Source of the DNA: Bacteroidota bacterium
Lineage (GTDB): Bacteria; Bacteroidota; Bacteroidia; AKYH767-A; 2013-40CM-41-45
DNA length: 64,000 bases
Direction of reading: 5' to 3'
Assembly: GCA_016720655.1 (NCBI GenBank)
Contig: JADKKE010000032.1
Location: forward strand, 434,001-498,000
Part shown: positions 38,521 through 46,628 of the stretch, one piece after another
How the letters are laid out: the number at the start of each line of letters is the position of its first letter
Numbering within the stretch: the stretch's first letter is position 1
Notes under the pieces: generated by a model
What the model was told of the DNA's origin: nothing
What the model saw: only the letters and a program-made list of their open reading frames with translations
The model's database searches: none
Program-made: the position numbers and the translations under genes

Positions 38521-38817
38521 ATGATAATTGTAAGAGATGTCTTCCGTTTAAAATTTGGGAAAGCCCGTGATGCAAAAGCATTAATTGAAGAGTCTAAAAA
38601 GCTTCCTGTGCAGTTTGGAACCGATGGAAGACGAGTACTAACGGACCTGGTTGGGCCTTCGTACACTTTGGTCCTTGAAACAAATTTCCCATCCCTTGCT
38701 GTATTCGAACAAGAAATGGGAAAAAGTATGAGTCATCAGGAATGGAAATCCTGGTACGAAAAATTTCAAGTGCTCGTGGATTCTTCCTACAGAGAAATTT
38801 TTACGCTCGTTAGCTGA
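38521..38817 (+). CDS. Small dimeric alpha/beta-barrel (NIPSNAP/ABM-like) protein
   Basis: A 98-aa protein. The pattern of an N-terminal strand IIVRDVFRLKFGKARDAKALIEE, a second strand SYTLVLETNFPSLAVFEQEM and a helix HQEWKSWYEKFQVLV matches the ferredoxin-like dimeric barrel seen in NIPSNAP and antibiotic-biosynthesis-monooxygenase-like proteins. No catalytic role can be assigned. It stands alone between ruvA and maeB, on the opposite strand. Confidence 0.65.
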   Translation: MIIVRDVFRLKFGKARDAKALIEESKKLPVQFGTDGRRVLTDLVGPSYTLVLETNFPSLAVFEQEMGKSMSHQEWKSWYEKFQVLVDSSYREIFTLVS

Positions 38818-38890
38818 AGGTCTTGTCTAAGAAAATTGTTTTCACGTGAATGCGTTTGAAATGCCTTCCCGCTTGAGCTTGCTGTGCCCA

Positions 38891-38976
38891 ACTCATAACC
38901 CGAAACTCTAAACTCTAAACTCTAAACTCTAAACTCTGTAACAACCTTGAACTTTGAACCTTGAACCTTGAACTGT
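38891..38976. repeat. Heptamer array (TCTAAAC; CCTTGAA)
   Basis: Five units of TCTAAAC/TCTGTAA are followed by four of CCTTGAA/CTTTGAA, ending just before the maeB stop codon. Confidence 0.85.
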
Positions 38977-38978
38977 TT

Positions 38979-41252
38979 TCATCTCGCACTCTTCCTGGAC
39001 ACAGCATCCACCACTGCAATCGTGACCATATTCACGATTTCCCGAACACTACTTCCGAGTTGCAATATGTGTACTGGTTTTTTCATTCCAAGCAATACAG
39101 GACCGATGGCTTCTGCGCCACCCATTTCCTGCAATAATTTATATGCAATATTTCCTGCCTCCAAAGTTGGGAAGATGAGTGTATTCGCACCTTCTCCTGC
39201 AAATTCACAGAAAGGAAAATTATCGCTCAACAGATGTGGATTCAAAGCAAAGTTTGCCTGCATTTCGCCATCGACCATCATGCCCGGGAATTTCTGATGA
39301 AGAATTGCAACTGCATCTCTTACTTTTTTTGCCATCGGATCATCAGTTGAACCAAAATTGGAATACGAGAGCAATGCGATACGTGGTTTGATATTAAATT
39401 GCTGAACAGCCCATGCTGTCAAAACGGTAATTTCAGCGAGTTCTTCTGCAGTCGGGTTCACATTGAGTGTAGTGTCAGCAAAGAATACCGGTCCTTTTTT
39501 GGTGACCATAATATACATTCCTGCTACCTTTTTTACATCATCCTGCGTACCGATAATTTGAAGCGCCGGACGAATAGTATCGCTGTATTTACGGGTGAGT
39601 CCGGAAATCATGGCATCAGCTTCACCAACTTCTACCATCATCGCTCCGTAATAATTCCGTTCGTTCATGATTTTCTTCGCTTCATAAAGCGTGAAACCAC
39701 GACGCTTCCGCTTCTTGAAAAAGATTTCGCCAAATTCATGACGTTTGTCTTCTTCCAGTCGTGGATCAATGATCGGTGTATCTCCAAGATCGAGATTGTT
39801 TTCTTCAATCAGCTGACGGATTTTACCAAGATTCCCCAGTAGAATAGGCTTCGCGATTCCTTCATCCCTCACAATTTGAGCGGCTTTCAGAATCTTGTAG
39901 GTATCCGCTTCTGCAAAGACAATTCGTTGTGGATTTTGTTTGGCTCTGCTTGTAATGACGCGAATTAATTTATTGTCGAGTCCCAGTCGCTTGCTAAGTT
40001 CGTCAGAATAATTACTCCAGTTTGTGATTGGAGATTGTGCAACACCGGAATCAATGGCCGCTTTTGCAACAGCAGGTGCTACCGTAGTAATCAAACGTGG
40101 ATCAAGAGGTTTTGGAATGATGTATTCCATTCCAAACGTGATGTTCTTTTTATTGTATGCAATATTTACAATCTCGGGAACTGGTTCTTTGGCAAGATCT
40201 GCAATGGCCCGCACAGCAGCGAGTTTCATGGCTTCGTTGATTTGAGTCGCACGAACATCCAAAGCACCCCGGAAAATAAAAGGAAAGCCGAGTACATTGT
40301 TCACCTGATTCGGATAATCTGATCGTCCTGTTGCCAGAATAATATCCGGTCGTGCTGCAGAAGCTTCTTCGTAGGTAATTTCCGGATCCGGATTCGCCAA
40401 TGCAAATACAATCGCGTTTTTCGCCATTGATTTCACCATCTCTGCCGAAACAATATTTCCTTTGGATAATCCCACAAAAACGTCAGCGCCTTTCATGGAT
40501 TCCACCAATGTGTGAACGTTTCTTTTGGTGGCAAAAAATATTTTATTTGCATCGAGATCTTTCCGACTTTCATGCAACACGCCTGTACTATCAAGCATGA
40601 TGATGTTCTCTTTCTTCGCTCCGAGTGAAAGGTATAATTTCGCACAGGAAATTGCGGACGCACCTGCGCCACTCACGACAATGACAACTTTATCAATTTT
40701 TTTCTTAGCAAGCTCAAGAGCATTTAACAATGCAGCAGCAGAAATGATTGCGGTTCCATGCTGGTCATCATGCATAATCGGAATTCGCAATTCTTCTTTC
40801 AGGCGACGTTCGATTTCAAAACATTCAGGCGCCTTGATGTCTTCAAGATTGATTCCACCGAAGGTTGGTGAAATAGCCTTTACTGTTTGTACAAACTTTT
40901 CTACATCGGTTTCATTTATTTCAATATCGAAAACGTCGATGTCGGCAAAGATTTTGAACAGCAATCCTTTTCCTTCCATCACAGGTTTCGATGCTTCGGG
41001 GCCGATATTTCCCAAGCCAAGTACTGCCGTTCCATTCGAAATCACCGCGACTAAATTCCCTTTCGCAGTATAACGATACACATCATCCGGATTCTCTGCA
41101 ATGCGCAAACAGGGTTCAGCTACCCCGGGTGAGTAAGCGAGTGAGAGATCCCGTTGTGAACTATATGGTTTGGTAGGGACAACTTCAATTTTTCCCGGTC
41201 TTCCATGCTCATGGTAATCGAGTGCTTCCTGGTTTACTTTGGATTTTGCCAT
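38979..41252 (-). CDS. maeB: NADP-dependent malic enzyme with C-terminal phosphotransacetylase-like domain
   Basis: A 757-aa enzyme that decarboxylates malate to pyruvate with NADP. The malic domain (about residues 1-170) shows SLAYSPGVAEPC, SNGTAVLGLGNIG and MHDDQHGTAIISAAALLNA. The NAD(P)-binding part follows (VVIVVSGAGASAIS, ALANPDPEITYEEA). The C-terminal third (about residues 430-757) is a phosphate-acetyltransferase-like regulatory domain with RIVFAEADTYKILKAAQIV and LIFPTLEAGNIAYKLLQEM. The length is typical of MaeB. A strong AGGAAGGA ribosome site precedes the ATG. Confidence 0.95.
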   Translation of the reverse strand: MAKSKVNQEALDYHEHGRPGKIEVVPTKPYSSQRDLSLAYSPGVAEPCLRIAENPDDVYRYTAKGNLVAVISNGTAVLGLGNIGPEASKPVMEGKGLLFKIFADIDVFDIEINETDVEKFVQTVKAISPTFGGINLEDIKAPECFEIERRLKEELRIPIMHDDQHGTAIISAAALLNALELAKKKIDKVVIVVSGAGASAISCAKLYLSLGAKKENIIMLDSTGVLHESRKDLDANKIFFATKRNVHTLVESMKGADVFVGLSKGNIVSAEMVKSMAKNAIVFALANPDPEITYEEASAARPDIILATGRSDYPNQVNNVLGFPFIFRGALDVRATQINEAMKLAAVRAIADLAKEPVPEIVNIAYNKKNITFGMEYIIPKPLDPRLITTVAPAVAKAAIDSGVAQSPITNWSNYSDELSKRLGLDNKLIRVITSRAKQNPQRIVFAEADTYKILKAAQIVRDEGIAKPILLGNLGKIRQLIEENNLDLGDTPIIDPRLEEDKRHEFGEIFFKKRKRRGFTLYEAKKIMNERNYYGAMMVEVGEADAMISGLTRKYSDTIRPALQIIGTQDDVKKVAGMYIMVTKKGPVFFADTTLNVNPTAEELAEITVLTAWAVQQFNIKPRIALLSYSNFGSTDDPMAKKVRDAVAILHQKFPGMMVDGEMQANFALNPHLLSDNFPFCEFAGEGANTLIFPTLEAGNIAYKLLQEMGGAEAIGPVLLGMKKPVHILQLGSSVREIVNMVTIAVVDAVSRKSAR

Positions 41253-41313
41253 TGGATAATTTTATTCCTTCCTAAAAGTGTAACGAATTGAATCACATAT
41301 TTTGAAAGGGGAT

Positions 41314-41321
41314 CAAAAATA
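41314..41321 (-). promoter_or_regulatory. -7 promoter element of maeB
   Basis: TATTTTTG on the minus strand, with TTTC 17 bp upstream, gives a leader of about 55 nt before the maeB ATG at 41252. Confidence 0.5.
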
Positions 41322-41480
41322 CGATAAAAATTTTCTCTTGAAAGTGATCGAAGACCTTCTCTTTTCAAACTCTGTGACTATTTTATCTAAATTCTTCAAA
41401 AAATCGAATTCCATGCAAATTCAAGAGCCTGGCCGATAAAAGATTGTGACATTTGTGTAAACAAAAATAATTCAATAAAA

Positions 41481-41511
41481 AAAGCGAAGAGTAAGGTTTA
41501 CTCTTCGCTTT
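41481..41511 (-). terminator. Rho-independent terminator after the thioredoxin-T9SS gene
   Basis: A 14-bp inverted repeat (AAAGCGAAGAGTAA / TTACTCTTCGCTTT) with a 3-nt loop. An A run on the left becomes a U run on the minus strand. It lies 18 bp past the stop of the gene at 41529. Confidence 0.9.
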
Positions 41512-41528
41512 TATCAGAATAAAATAAA

Positions 41529-43193
41529 TTATTCAACTACCAGCTTCTTCTGCGAAGAACCGGTGTCCGATTTAATATTTACAGTATAAATTCCTTTTGC
41601 AAAATCTGTAGTATTCATTTCAAAAGAATGCATGCCCGGTGACATGGCGGATTCAGTGTATGAATAAACAAGTTTGCCCATTTTATCGATTACTTCCATC
41701 GTCACATCACCCGATTTGTCCAGGCTGAAATCAACCTGGGCGCGTTGTGTTGCAGGGTTCGGAAACAAATCAAACGCAATCGCCTGAGTTATTGTTTTGA
41801 CTCCTGTGGTTAGCGTCATGTTAATATCATCGATGTAAGCATTGTTACCACCTGCAGAAAGGCATTCGAATTTAATCATCACGTTTGTTCTGTTCGTGCC
41901 TGTAAAGTTCGAAAGATTCACGCTTTCACTGCGCCATTGAGCTGCAGAAGATGGAGTAAATGCGCTCGTCATGGAGCCTACAGTTGCGAGGGAAGCACCT
42001 GTTTTGTTCCAGATCGGATTCCATGTTGTTCCGCAATTGGTAGAAACCTTAATTTTAATGTTGTCATTTGAAGTACTGTAAGTCGCAGCGGCAATTGAAA
42101 ATGTCATGATCGCATTGTCATAGGTTGACAAATCAACAGATGGTAAAATCAACGCATCGACGTCGCCGGAAGGAGAATTGTAGAAATCCATTTTCGCGGA
42201 ACCCGCTGCTGTGAACCCTGCTGCACTACGGCTCCATCCTGCATTCTGGTTTCCACCATTGATGTTGTACCAGTCGGTTGGAGGAAATACTGCACTTGTG
42301 TAATCTTCCGTGACAGCAGCACCGCCAACTCCGGAATAGATAAGAAACGATTGAGAACGGGAATTATTCGCAATGTTTGGATCAGCCTGACCGTTCGGGT
42401 TAGAAACAGTTGCAGTGACATTATTATATCCCGGTACTCCACTGACTCCGGTGAATGTGATTAGAGCAGATTCGTAAGTAAGCAAGCTACCTGTCCAGTT
42501 ATTCGTTTGTAAAACATTTACGCCGTCCGTCAAATCAATCGTAGCAGATGTAAGTGGAGTTGTACCATAATTACAAATCCGACATTTAATTGTCACGCCT
42601 GTACAAGATGCAGGTGTGAAATTTAATGCTGTCATCGAATTTGTGATTCCTGCATCCACCGCCTGAGTGGCAATGCTGCACTCTTCACGTGCAGTGTACA
42701 TGTCTGCCGTCGGCAACTGACCAACTTCACGAACCACACGATCCGGACAGATCATATAAATGGTAGGGAAATAACGAATCGCATAGCTGTTGGCAATAGA
42801 GGCATTGTCAATGATCGGATAAGGTGTTCCGGCAACCCAGTTCCCCTGAGTATTGGTTCCGGTTCCGTTCAAATCAGCGAGCGTCGTAGCCGCATCGCCT
42901 TCAATATAAAAAACCATCATTTCATCTGTACCACCCGGTCCGTACAGCGTGTATAAATCTTCCAAAGCTCCAGAATTGTGATACGACCAACACGGTCCGC
43001 ACCAGGTTGCTGAAACATCAATCACAACTGTTTTTCCCTGATCGAGATAGTCGTATAAATGATACGTAGTTCCATTGATATCCGTTGCAGTGAAATCAGG
43101 AGCTATGGAGCCGGCGGTCAATTGTGCCTGAGAACTGTACGTTCCGAAAGCAAATAAACAGAAGGCAGTCAAAATGCGTAATGTTGTTTTCAT
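41529..43193 (-). CDS. Secreted thioredoxin-fold protein with T9SS sorting domain (paralog A)
   Basis: A 554-aa exported protein. After the signal peptide (ends SSQA) comes a thioredoxin-like domain (about residues 28-175) with active site DVSATWCGPCWSYH and cis-Pro region YFPTIYMICPDR. A CARDB-like beta domain (about residues 190-290) follows. Then a jelly-roll 'choice-of-anchor' type domain (FPPTDWYNINGG to FECLSAGGNNAYIDDINM). Last is a type A sorting domain (LFPNPATQRAQVDF to KKLVVE). It is probably a surface or secreted thiol oxidoreductase. It is a close paralog of the gene at 44170 in the same order of domains. Confidence 0.87.
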   Translation of the reverse strand: MKTTLRILTAFCLFAFGTYSSQAQLTAGSIAPDFTATDINGTTYHLYDYLDQGKTVVIDVSATWCGPCWSYHNSGALEDLYTLYGPGGTDEMMVFYIEGDAATTLADLNGTGTNTQGNWVAGTPYPIIDNASIANSYAIRYFPTIYMICPDRVVREVGQLPTADMYTAREECSIATQAVDAGITNSMTALNFTPASCTGVTIKCRICNYGTTPLTSATIDLTDGVNVLQTNNWTGSLLTYESALITFTGVSGVPGYNNVTATVSNPNGQADPNIANNSRSQSFLIYSGVGGAAVTEDYTSAVFPPTDWYNINGGNQNAGWSRSAAGFTAAGSAKMDFYNSPSGDVDALILPSVDLSTYDNAIMTFSIAAATYSTSNDNIKIKVSTNCGTTWNPIWNKTGASLATVGSMTSAFTPSSAAQWRSESVNLSNFTGTNRTNVMIKFECLSAGGNNAYIDDINMTLTTGVKTITQAIAFDLFPNPATQRAQVDFSLDKSGDVTMEVIDKMGKLVYSYTESAMSPGMHSFEMNTTDFAKGIYTVNIKSDTGSSQKKLVVE

Positions 43194-43260
43194 GTTTTTT
43201 TGTGAGTTGAACTACAAATTGTTTTAGGGAAATACCTCCCGGGTAAAGCCCTTTCTTCTT

Positions 43261-43287
43261 CAAATATAGAGAAAATTGACAGGCAAA
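43261..43287 (-). promoter_or_regulatory. Promoter of paralog A (TTTG-N15-TATATTTG)
   Basis: On the minus strand, TTTG (43287-43284) is followed after 15 bp by TATATTTG (43268-43261). The leader to the ATG at 43193 would be about 60 nt. The spacing is slightly short for the consensus. Confidence 0.55.
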
Positions 43288-43336
43288 TCTATTTCAAATT
43301 TGATTTTAACTAGTCGCGTCTGTAAAATCAAAAAAA

Positions 43337-43364
43337 AGAGGCTGTCCGGTAGGGGACAGCCTCT
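43337..43364 (-). terminator. Rho-independent terminator after the 234-aa T9SS protein gene
   Basis: AGAGGCTGTCC / GGACAGCCTCT, an 11-bp perfect stem with a 6-nt loop, followed on the minus strand by a U7 run. It is 20 bp beyond the stop codon of the gene at 43384. Confidence 0.92.
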
Positions 43365-43383
43365 AAAACAATTAAGCTTGCAA

Positions 43384-44088
43384 TTAACGATGACTAACAA
43401 TCAATTTTTTTGATCCATAGGATTTTCCATCGATGACTACTGAACAGATATAAATACCTGATTTAAGGTCAGAAGTTGGGATAAGGGTCACACCTTGTTT
43501 TTCTACAAGTGGAAGTTCCTTGACAACTGAGCCTAGCAAATTACTGATGACCATCCGGGTGTCTTTACCGATATTAATGGCATAGGACACTCTTGCGTAA
43601 GCATCAGCAGGATTAGGATAGATATTGGAGATGTATTTCAATGCGCCGATTTCATCCACACCTACACCACTTGCACGGTATGTGAAAGTGATACACGTCG
43701 AATCAGATTCATTGTCCATATCAAAGAAGCAATAGGAAACATTGCTGGTACCACCAAAACCACGTGGGTTCAGGTCGGCGAGCAAAGTTGTGTCAACATC
43801 ACCCGGATTCATCACCACATAATTTGGAGATTCACTGGTCGTAACCGGGTAACAAGTTCCAGTCCAACAGAAATAGGCACTGTGTCCGGATGCTGTATCG
43901 ACTGCTGTCCTTCTGACTTTCACGAAAATTGTTCCACTTCCCACATTGGTGACACGGGCAGTAGTTGTCATCAGGATATTGGCTGGTCCGGATACACTTA
44001 GTGTATCCGAAGTCACCTGCAATGACTGTGCAAATGAAACCATGGATACAAAAAGGAATAATGCTAATGCGGGTAAAAGTTTTTTCAT
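43384..44088 (-). CDS. Secreted T9SS sorting-domain protein, unknown function
   Basis: A 234-aa protein. A signal peptide (LLPALALFLFVSMVSFAQS) is followed by a single beta-sandwich-like domain of about 120 residues. This has two Cys in YFCWTGTCYPV and another pair further on (SYCFFDMDNESDSTCITF). A type A sorting domain (NIYPNPADAYARVSY to KKLIVSHR) ends it. Nothing catalytic is seen. It stands between two large thioredoxin-fold T9SS paralogs, each with its own terminator, so it is transcribed separately. Confidence 0.82.
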   Translation of the reverse strand: MKKLLPALALFLFVSMVSFAQSLQVTSDTLSVSGPANILMTTTARVTNVGSGTIFVKVRRTAVDTASGHSAYFCWTGTCYPVTTSESPNYVVMNPGDVDTTLLADLNPRGFGGTSNVSYCFFDMDNESDSTCITFTYRASGVGVDEIGALKYISNIYPNPADAYARVSYAINIGKDTRMVISNLLGSVVKELPLVEKQGVTLIPTSDLKSGIYICSVVIDGKSYGSKKLIVSHR

Positions 44089-44131
44089 TGGATAGTTGTA
44101 ATGTCTGTTCGAAATTGTAGAGCAAAATAAA

Positions 44132-44163
44132 ATTCAGTCTCCCGAAAATCCGGGAGACTGAAT
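44132..44163 (-). terminator. Rho-independent terminator after paralog B
   Basis: A 13-bp perfect inverted repeat (ATTCAGTCTCCCG / CGGGAGACTGAAT) with a 6-nt loop, 7 bp past the stop of the gene at 44170. It also marks the upstream border of the 43384 gene. Confidence 0.88.
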
Positions 44164-44169
44164 AAAAAT

Positions 44170-45828
44170 TTATTCAACAACGAGTTTCTTTTGAGTAGCA
44201 CCACGTGAAGTTTTTACGCTTACCATGTAGATGCCTTTTGCAAAATCACCTGTGTTGATCGAGAAGCTGTGTTGTCCTGCAGCCATTCCGGTTTCAGACT
44301 GGCTGTAAACAAGAGCTCCAACTTTGTTGAACACTTCTACAGTTACATCATCTTTTCCATCCAGATTTACATCAACGCTTGCACGATCAGCAGCCGGATT
44401 CGGATACAATTCAAATGCAACATTTTTTGTAACTGTTCCAAGACCTGTAGTGAAAGTGAGATTCACATTGTCAACGTAAGCATTGTTTCCATAGCCGGAA
44501 AGTGCTTCGAATTTTACAAAAAGATTCGCATTTCCTACGAAAGCGGAGAGAGATACAATTTCAGAACGCCATTGTGCAGACGATGTTGGAGTAAATGCCG
44601 AAGAAGCTGCAGTAGTAGTAGATAAAGCAGCACCGGTTTTGTTCCACAATGTTGTCCAGGTAAGACCACAGTCAGCTGACACTTTTACTTTAATGTTGTC
44701 GTTCGAAGTATTGTAACGTGCATGAGAAAGATCAAAAGTCATGGATGCATCCTGAAGACCTGTAAGATCCATTGCAGGTAATTGCAATGCATCAACATCA
44801 CCTGAAGGAGAATTCCAGAAATCCATTTTCGCGCTACCTGCACCATTCAAACCGGCAGTACTACGTGCCCATGTAGCAGCATCACCACCATTCACAAGAT
44901 TCCAGTTTGTTGGAGGGAATGCAGCAGCAGCATATGCTTCGCTAACAGCCGGACCACCAACCGTTGGATAAACGATGAATGAAGTTGTGCGTGTATTGTT
45001 TGTAGAAGTAGGATCAGTTTGTCCGTTCGGTGCAGAAACAGCAATTGATGCTGTATTTGTTCCGGTTACACCAGTTACACCTGTAAATGTGTAAATTTCT
45101 GATGCATAAGTAAGCAGATTACCAGTCCAGTTAATTGTTTGTTGTGGGTTACCTCCAACGCTCAATGTCAATGTCGCGGAAGTCAGTGGACTTGTTCCGT
45201 AGTTTGCAATACGTACTGCGATGTCAACACCTGTACAAGAAGCCAGATTTGGGTTCAGGCAAGTGTTTGAATTTGTCAACCCTGCATCATCAGCATTTGC
45301 CTGGTTAGCAACCGGACAAGTTGTGCGCTGAGCATAAAGTTGAGCAGTCGTCAATTGACCCACTTCGCGAATAATACGATCCGGGCAAATCAAATAAATT
45401 GTTGGGAAATAACTGATCTCAAGATCATTTGCAATTGTTCCATTGTCGATGATCGGATAAGGAGTACCGGTAACCCAGTCACCTTGTGTGTTGGAACCTG
45501 TTCCGTGAAGGTCAGCATTGGTAGTAGCGTCATCACCTTCGATAAAAAATACCATCAGTTCATTTGTTCCTGTTGGGCCATAATTATTGTACAAATTTTC
45601 GAGAGCACCTGTGTTGTGATAATTCCAGCACGGTCCGCACCATGTCGCAGATACATCGATATAAACAGGCTTACCTGAATCAAGAATATCATAAAGACTC
45701 CATTGTGTACCGTTAATGTCAGTAGCTACAAAATCAGGTGCGATGCAGCCCGCAGTCATTTGAGCATTTGCAGTTGTAAACACACCCATGATAGCAGCTA
45801 CCACGAAAGCAAGTAATTGTTTTTTCAT
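44170..45828 (-). CDS. Secreted thioredoxin-fold protein with T9SS sorting domain (paralog B)
   Basis: About 552 aa from the ATG at 45828 (MKKQLLAFVVAAIMGVFTTA signal peptide). The in-frame extension to 45873 is not needed. Domain order equals paralog A: thioredoxin-like (DVSATWCGPCWNYH; SYFPTIYLICPDR), CARDB-like, jelly-roll (FPPTNWNLVNGGDAATWAR) and type A sorting domain (ELYPNPAADRASVDV to KKLVVE). Long identical stretches with paralog A indicate a fairly recent duplication. It is divergent from the TlpA-DUF6029-Omp28 group. Confidence 0.87.
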   Translation of the reverse strand: MKKQLLAFVVAAIMGVFTTANAQMTAGCIAPDFVATDINGTQWSLYDILDSGKPVYIDVSATWCGPCWNYHNTGALENLYNNYGPTGTNELMVFFIEGDDATTNADLHGTGSNTQGDWVTGTPYPIIDNGTIANDLEISYFPTIYLICPDRIIREVGQLTTAQLYAQRTTCPVANQANADDAGLTNSNTCLNPNLASCTGVDIAVRIANYGTSPLTSATLTLSVGGNPQQTINWTGNLLTYASEIYTFTGVTGVTGTNTASIAVSAPNGQTDPTSTNNTRTTSFIVYPTVGGPAVSEAYAAAAFPPTNWNLVNGGDAATWARSTAGLNGAGSAKMDFWNSPSGDVDALQLPAMDLTGLQDASMTFDLSHARYNTSNDNIKVKVSADCGLTWTTLWNKTGAALSTTTAASSAFTPTSSAQWRSEIVSLSAFVGNANLFVKFEALSGYGNNAYVDNVNLTFTTGLGTVTKNVAFELYPNPAADRASVDVNLDGKDDVTVEVFNKVGALVYSQSETGMAAGQHSFSINTGDFAKGIYMVSVKTSRGATQKKLVVE

Positions 45829-46002
45829 TTTGATAGTTTTTAAGGTTTTCGATCGAATATCAAAATACGGCAATAAATATGTAAATTACAAGTTAAAACA
45901 TCCATAATTAACCCGAATCAGTTATTTCACAAATTAATGACAAATCATGGTGCATATATTGGGCGACTTTCCTTTATTTGTACTAAATATCTTCTAAAAT
46001 CC

Positions 46003-46536
46003 ATGAAAATCGCTGTTTCAACTTTATTGCTGTTGGGATTCATTGGAATCACCACAAGCCTACAAGCCCAGGAATCCAAGGGCCGGACACTCCCCGTTGT
46101 GACTGTAAAGACCATCACCGGTGAAAATTTCAGCACAGAAAAATTTTCAAATGATGGAAAACCCATGATCATCGATTTCTGGGCCACCTGGTGCAAGCCT
46201 TGTATTGAGGAACTGAATGCTATTAATGAAGAGTATTCTACATGGCAAAAGGAAACCGGTGTGAAACTCATTGCAATTTCAGTGGATGACGCACGTACTA
46301 TGAATCGTGTGGCTCCTTTCGTCAATGGCAAAGGTTGGCCGTACGAGAACTACGTCGATCCCAATGGAGATTTCAAAAGAGCAATGAATGTAAATATGCC
46401 ACCACACACCTTCGTTCTGAATGGCAAAGGAGAAATCGTTTGGCAACATGTTGGTTTCACAGAGGGCAATCAGGACGAGCTCTATGAAGTTGTCAAAAAA
46501 GTATTGGAAGGAAAACCAATTGGTGATTCAAAATAA
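46003..46536 (+). CDS. TlpA-like periplasmic thioredoxin
   Basis: About 177 aa from the ATG at 46003. A signal peptide (STLLLLGFIGITTSLQAQ) is followed by a TlpA/AhpC-type thioredoxin domain with active site FWATWCKPCIEEL. The cis-Pro region is NMPPHTFVLNGKGEIVWQHVGF. It probably reduces or oxidises disulfides of exported proteins. It lies 92 bp upstream of the DUF6029 gene and in line with an Omp28-like gene, so the three may be one operon concerned with a surface thiol function. Confidence 0.88.
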   Translation: MKIAVSTLLLLGFIGITTSLQAQESKGRTLPVVTVKTITGENFSTEKFSNDGKPMIIDFWATWCKPCIEELNAINEEYSTWQKETGVKLIAISVDDARTMNRVAPFVNGKGWPYENYVDPNGDFKRAMNVNMPPHTFVLNGKGEIVWQHVGFTEGNQDELYEVVKKVLEGKPIGDSK

Positions 46537-46628
46537 TTCTTCAGGTTGGTATTGAAGAAGCCTTTAATTAGTGACATACTATCCAAAGGAAGTGTATTGG
46601 CACACTTCAAGGATCCTACACTTTACAT

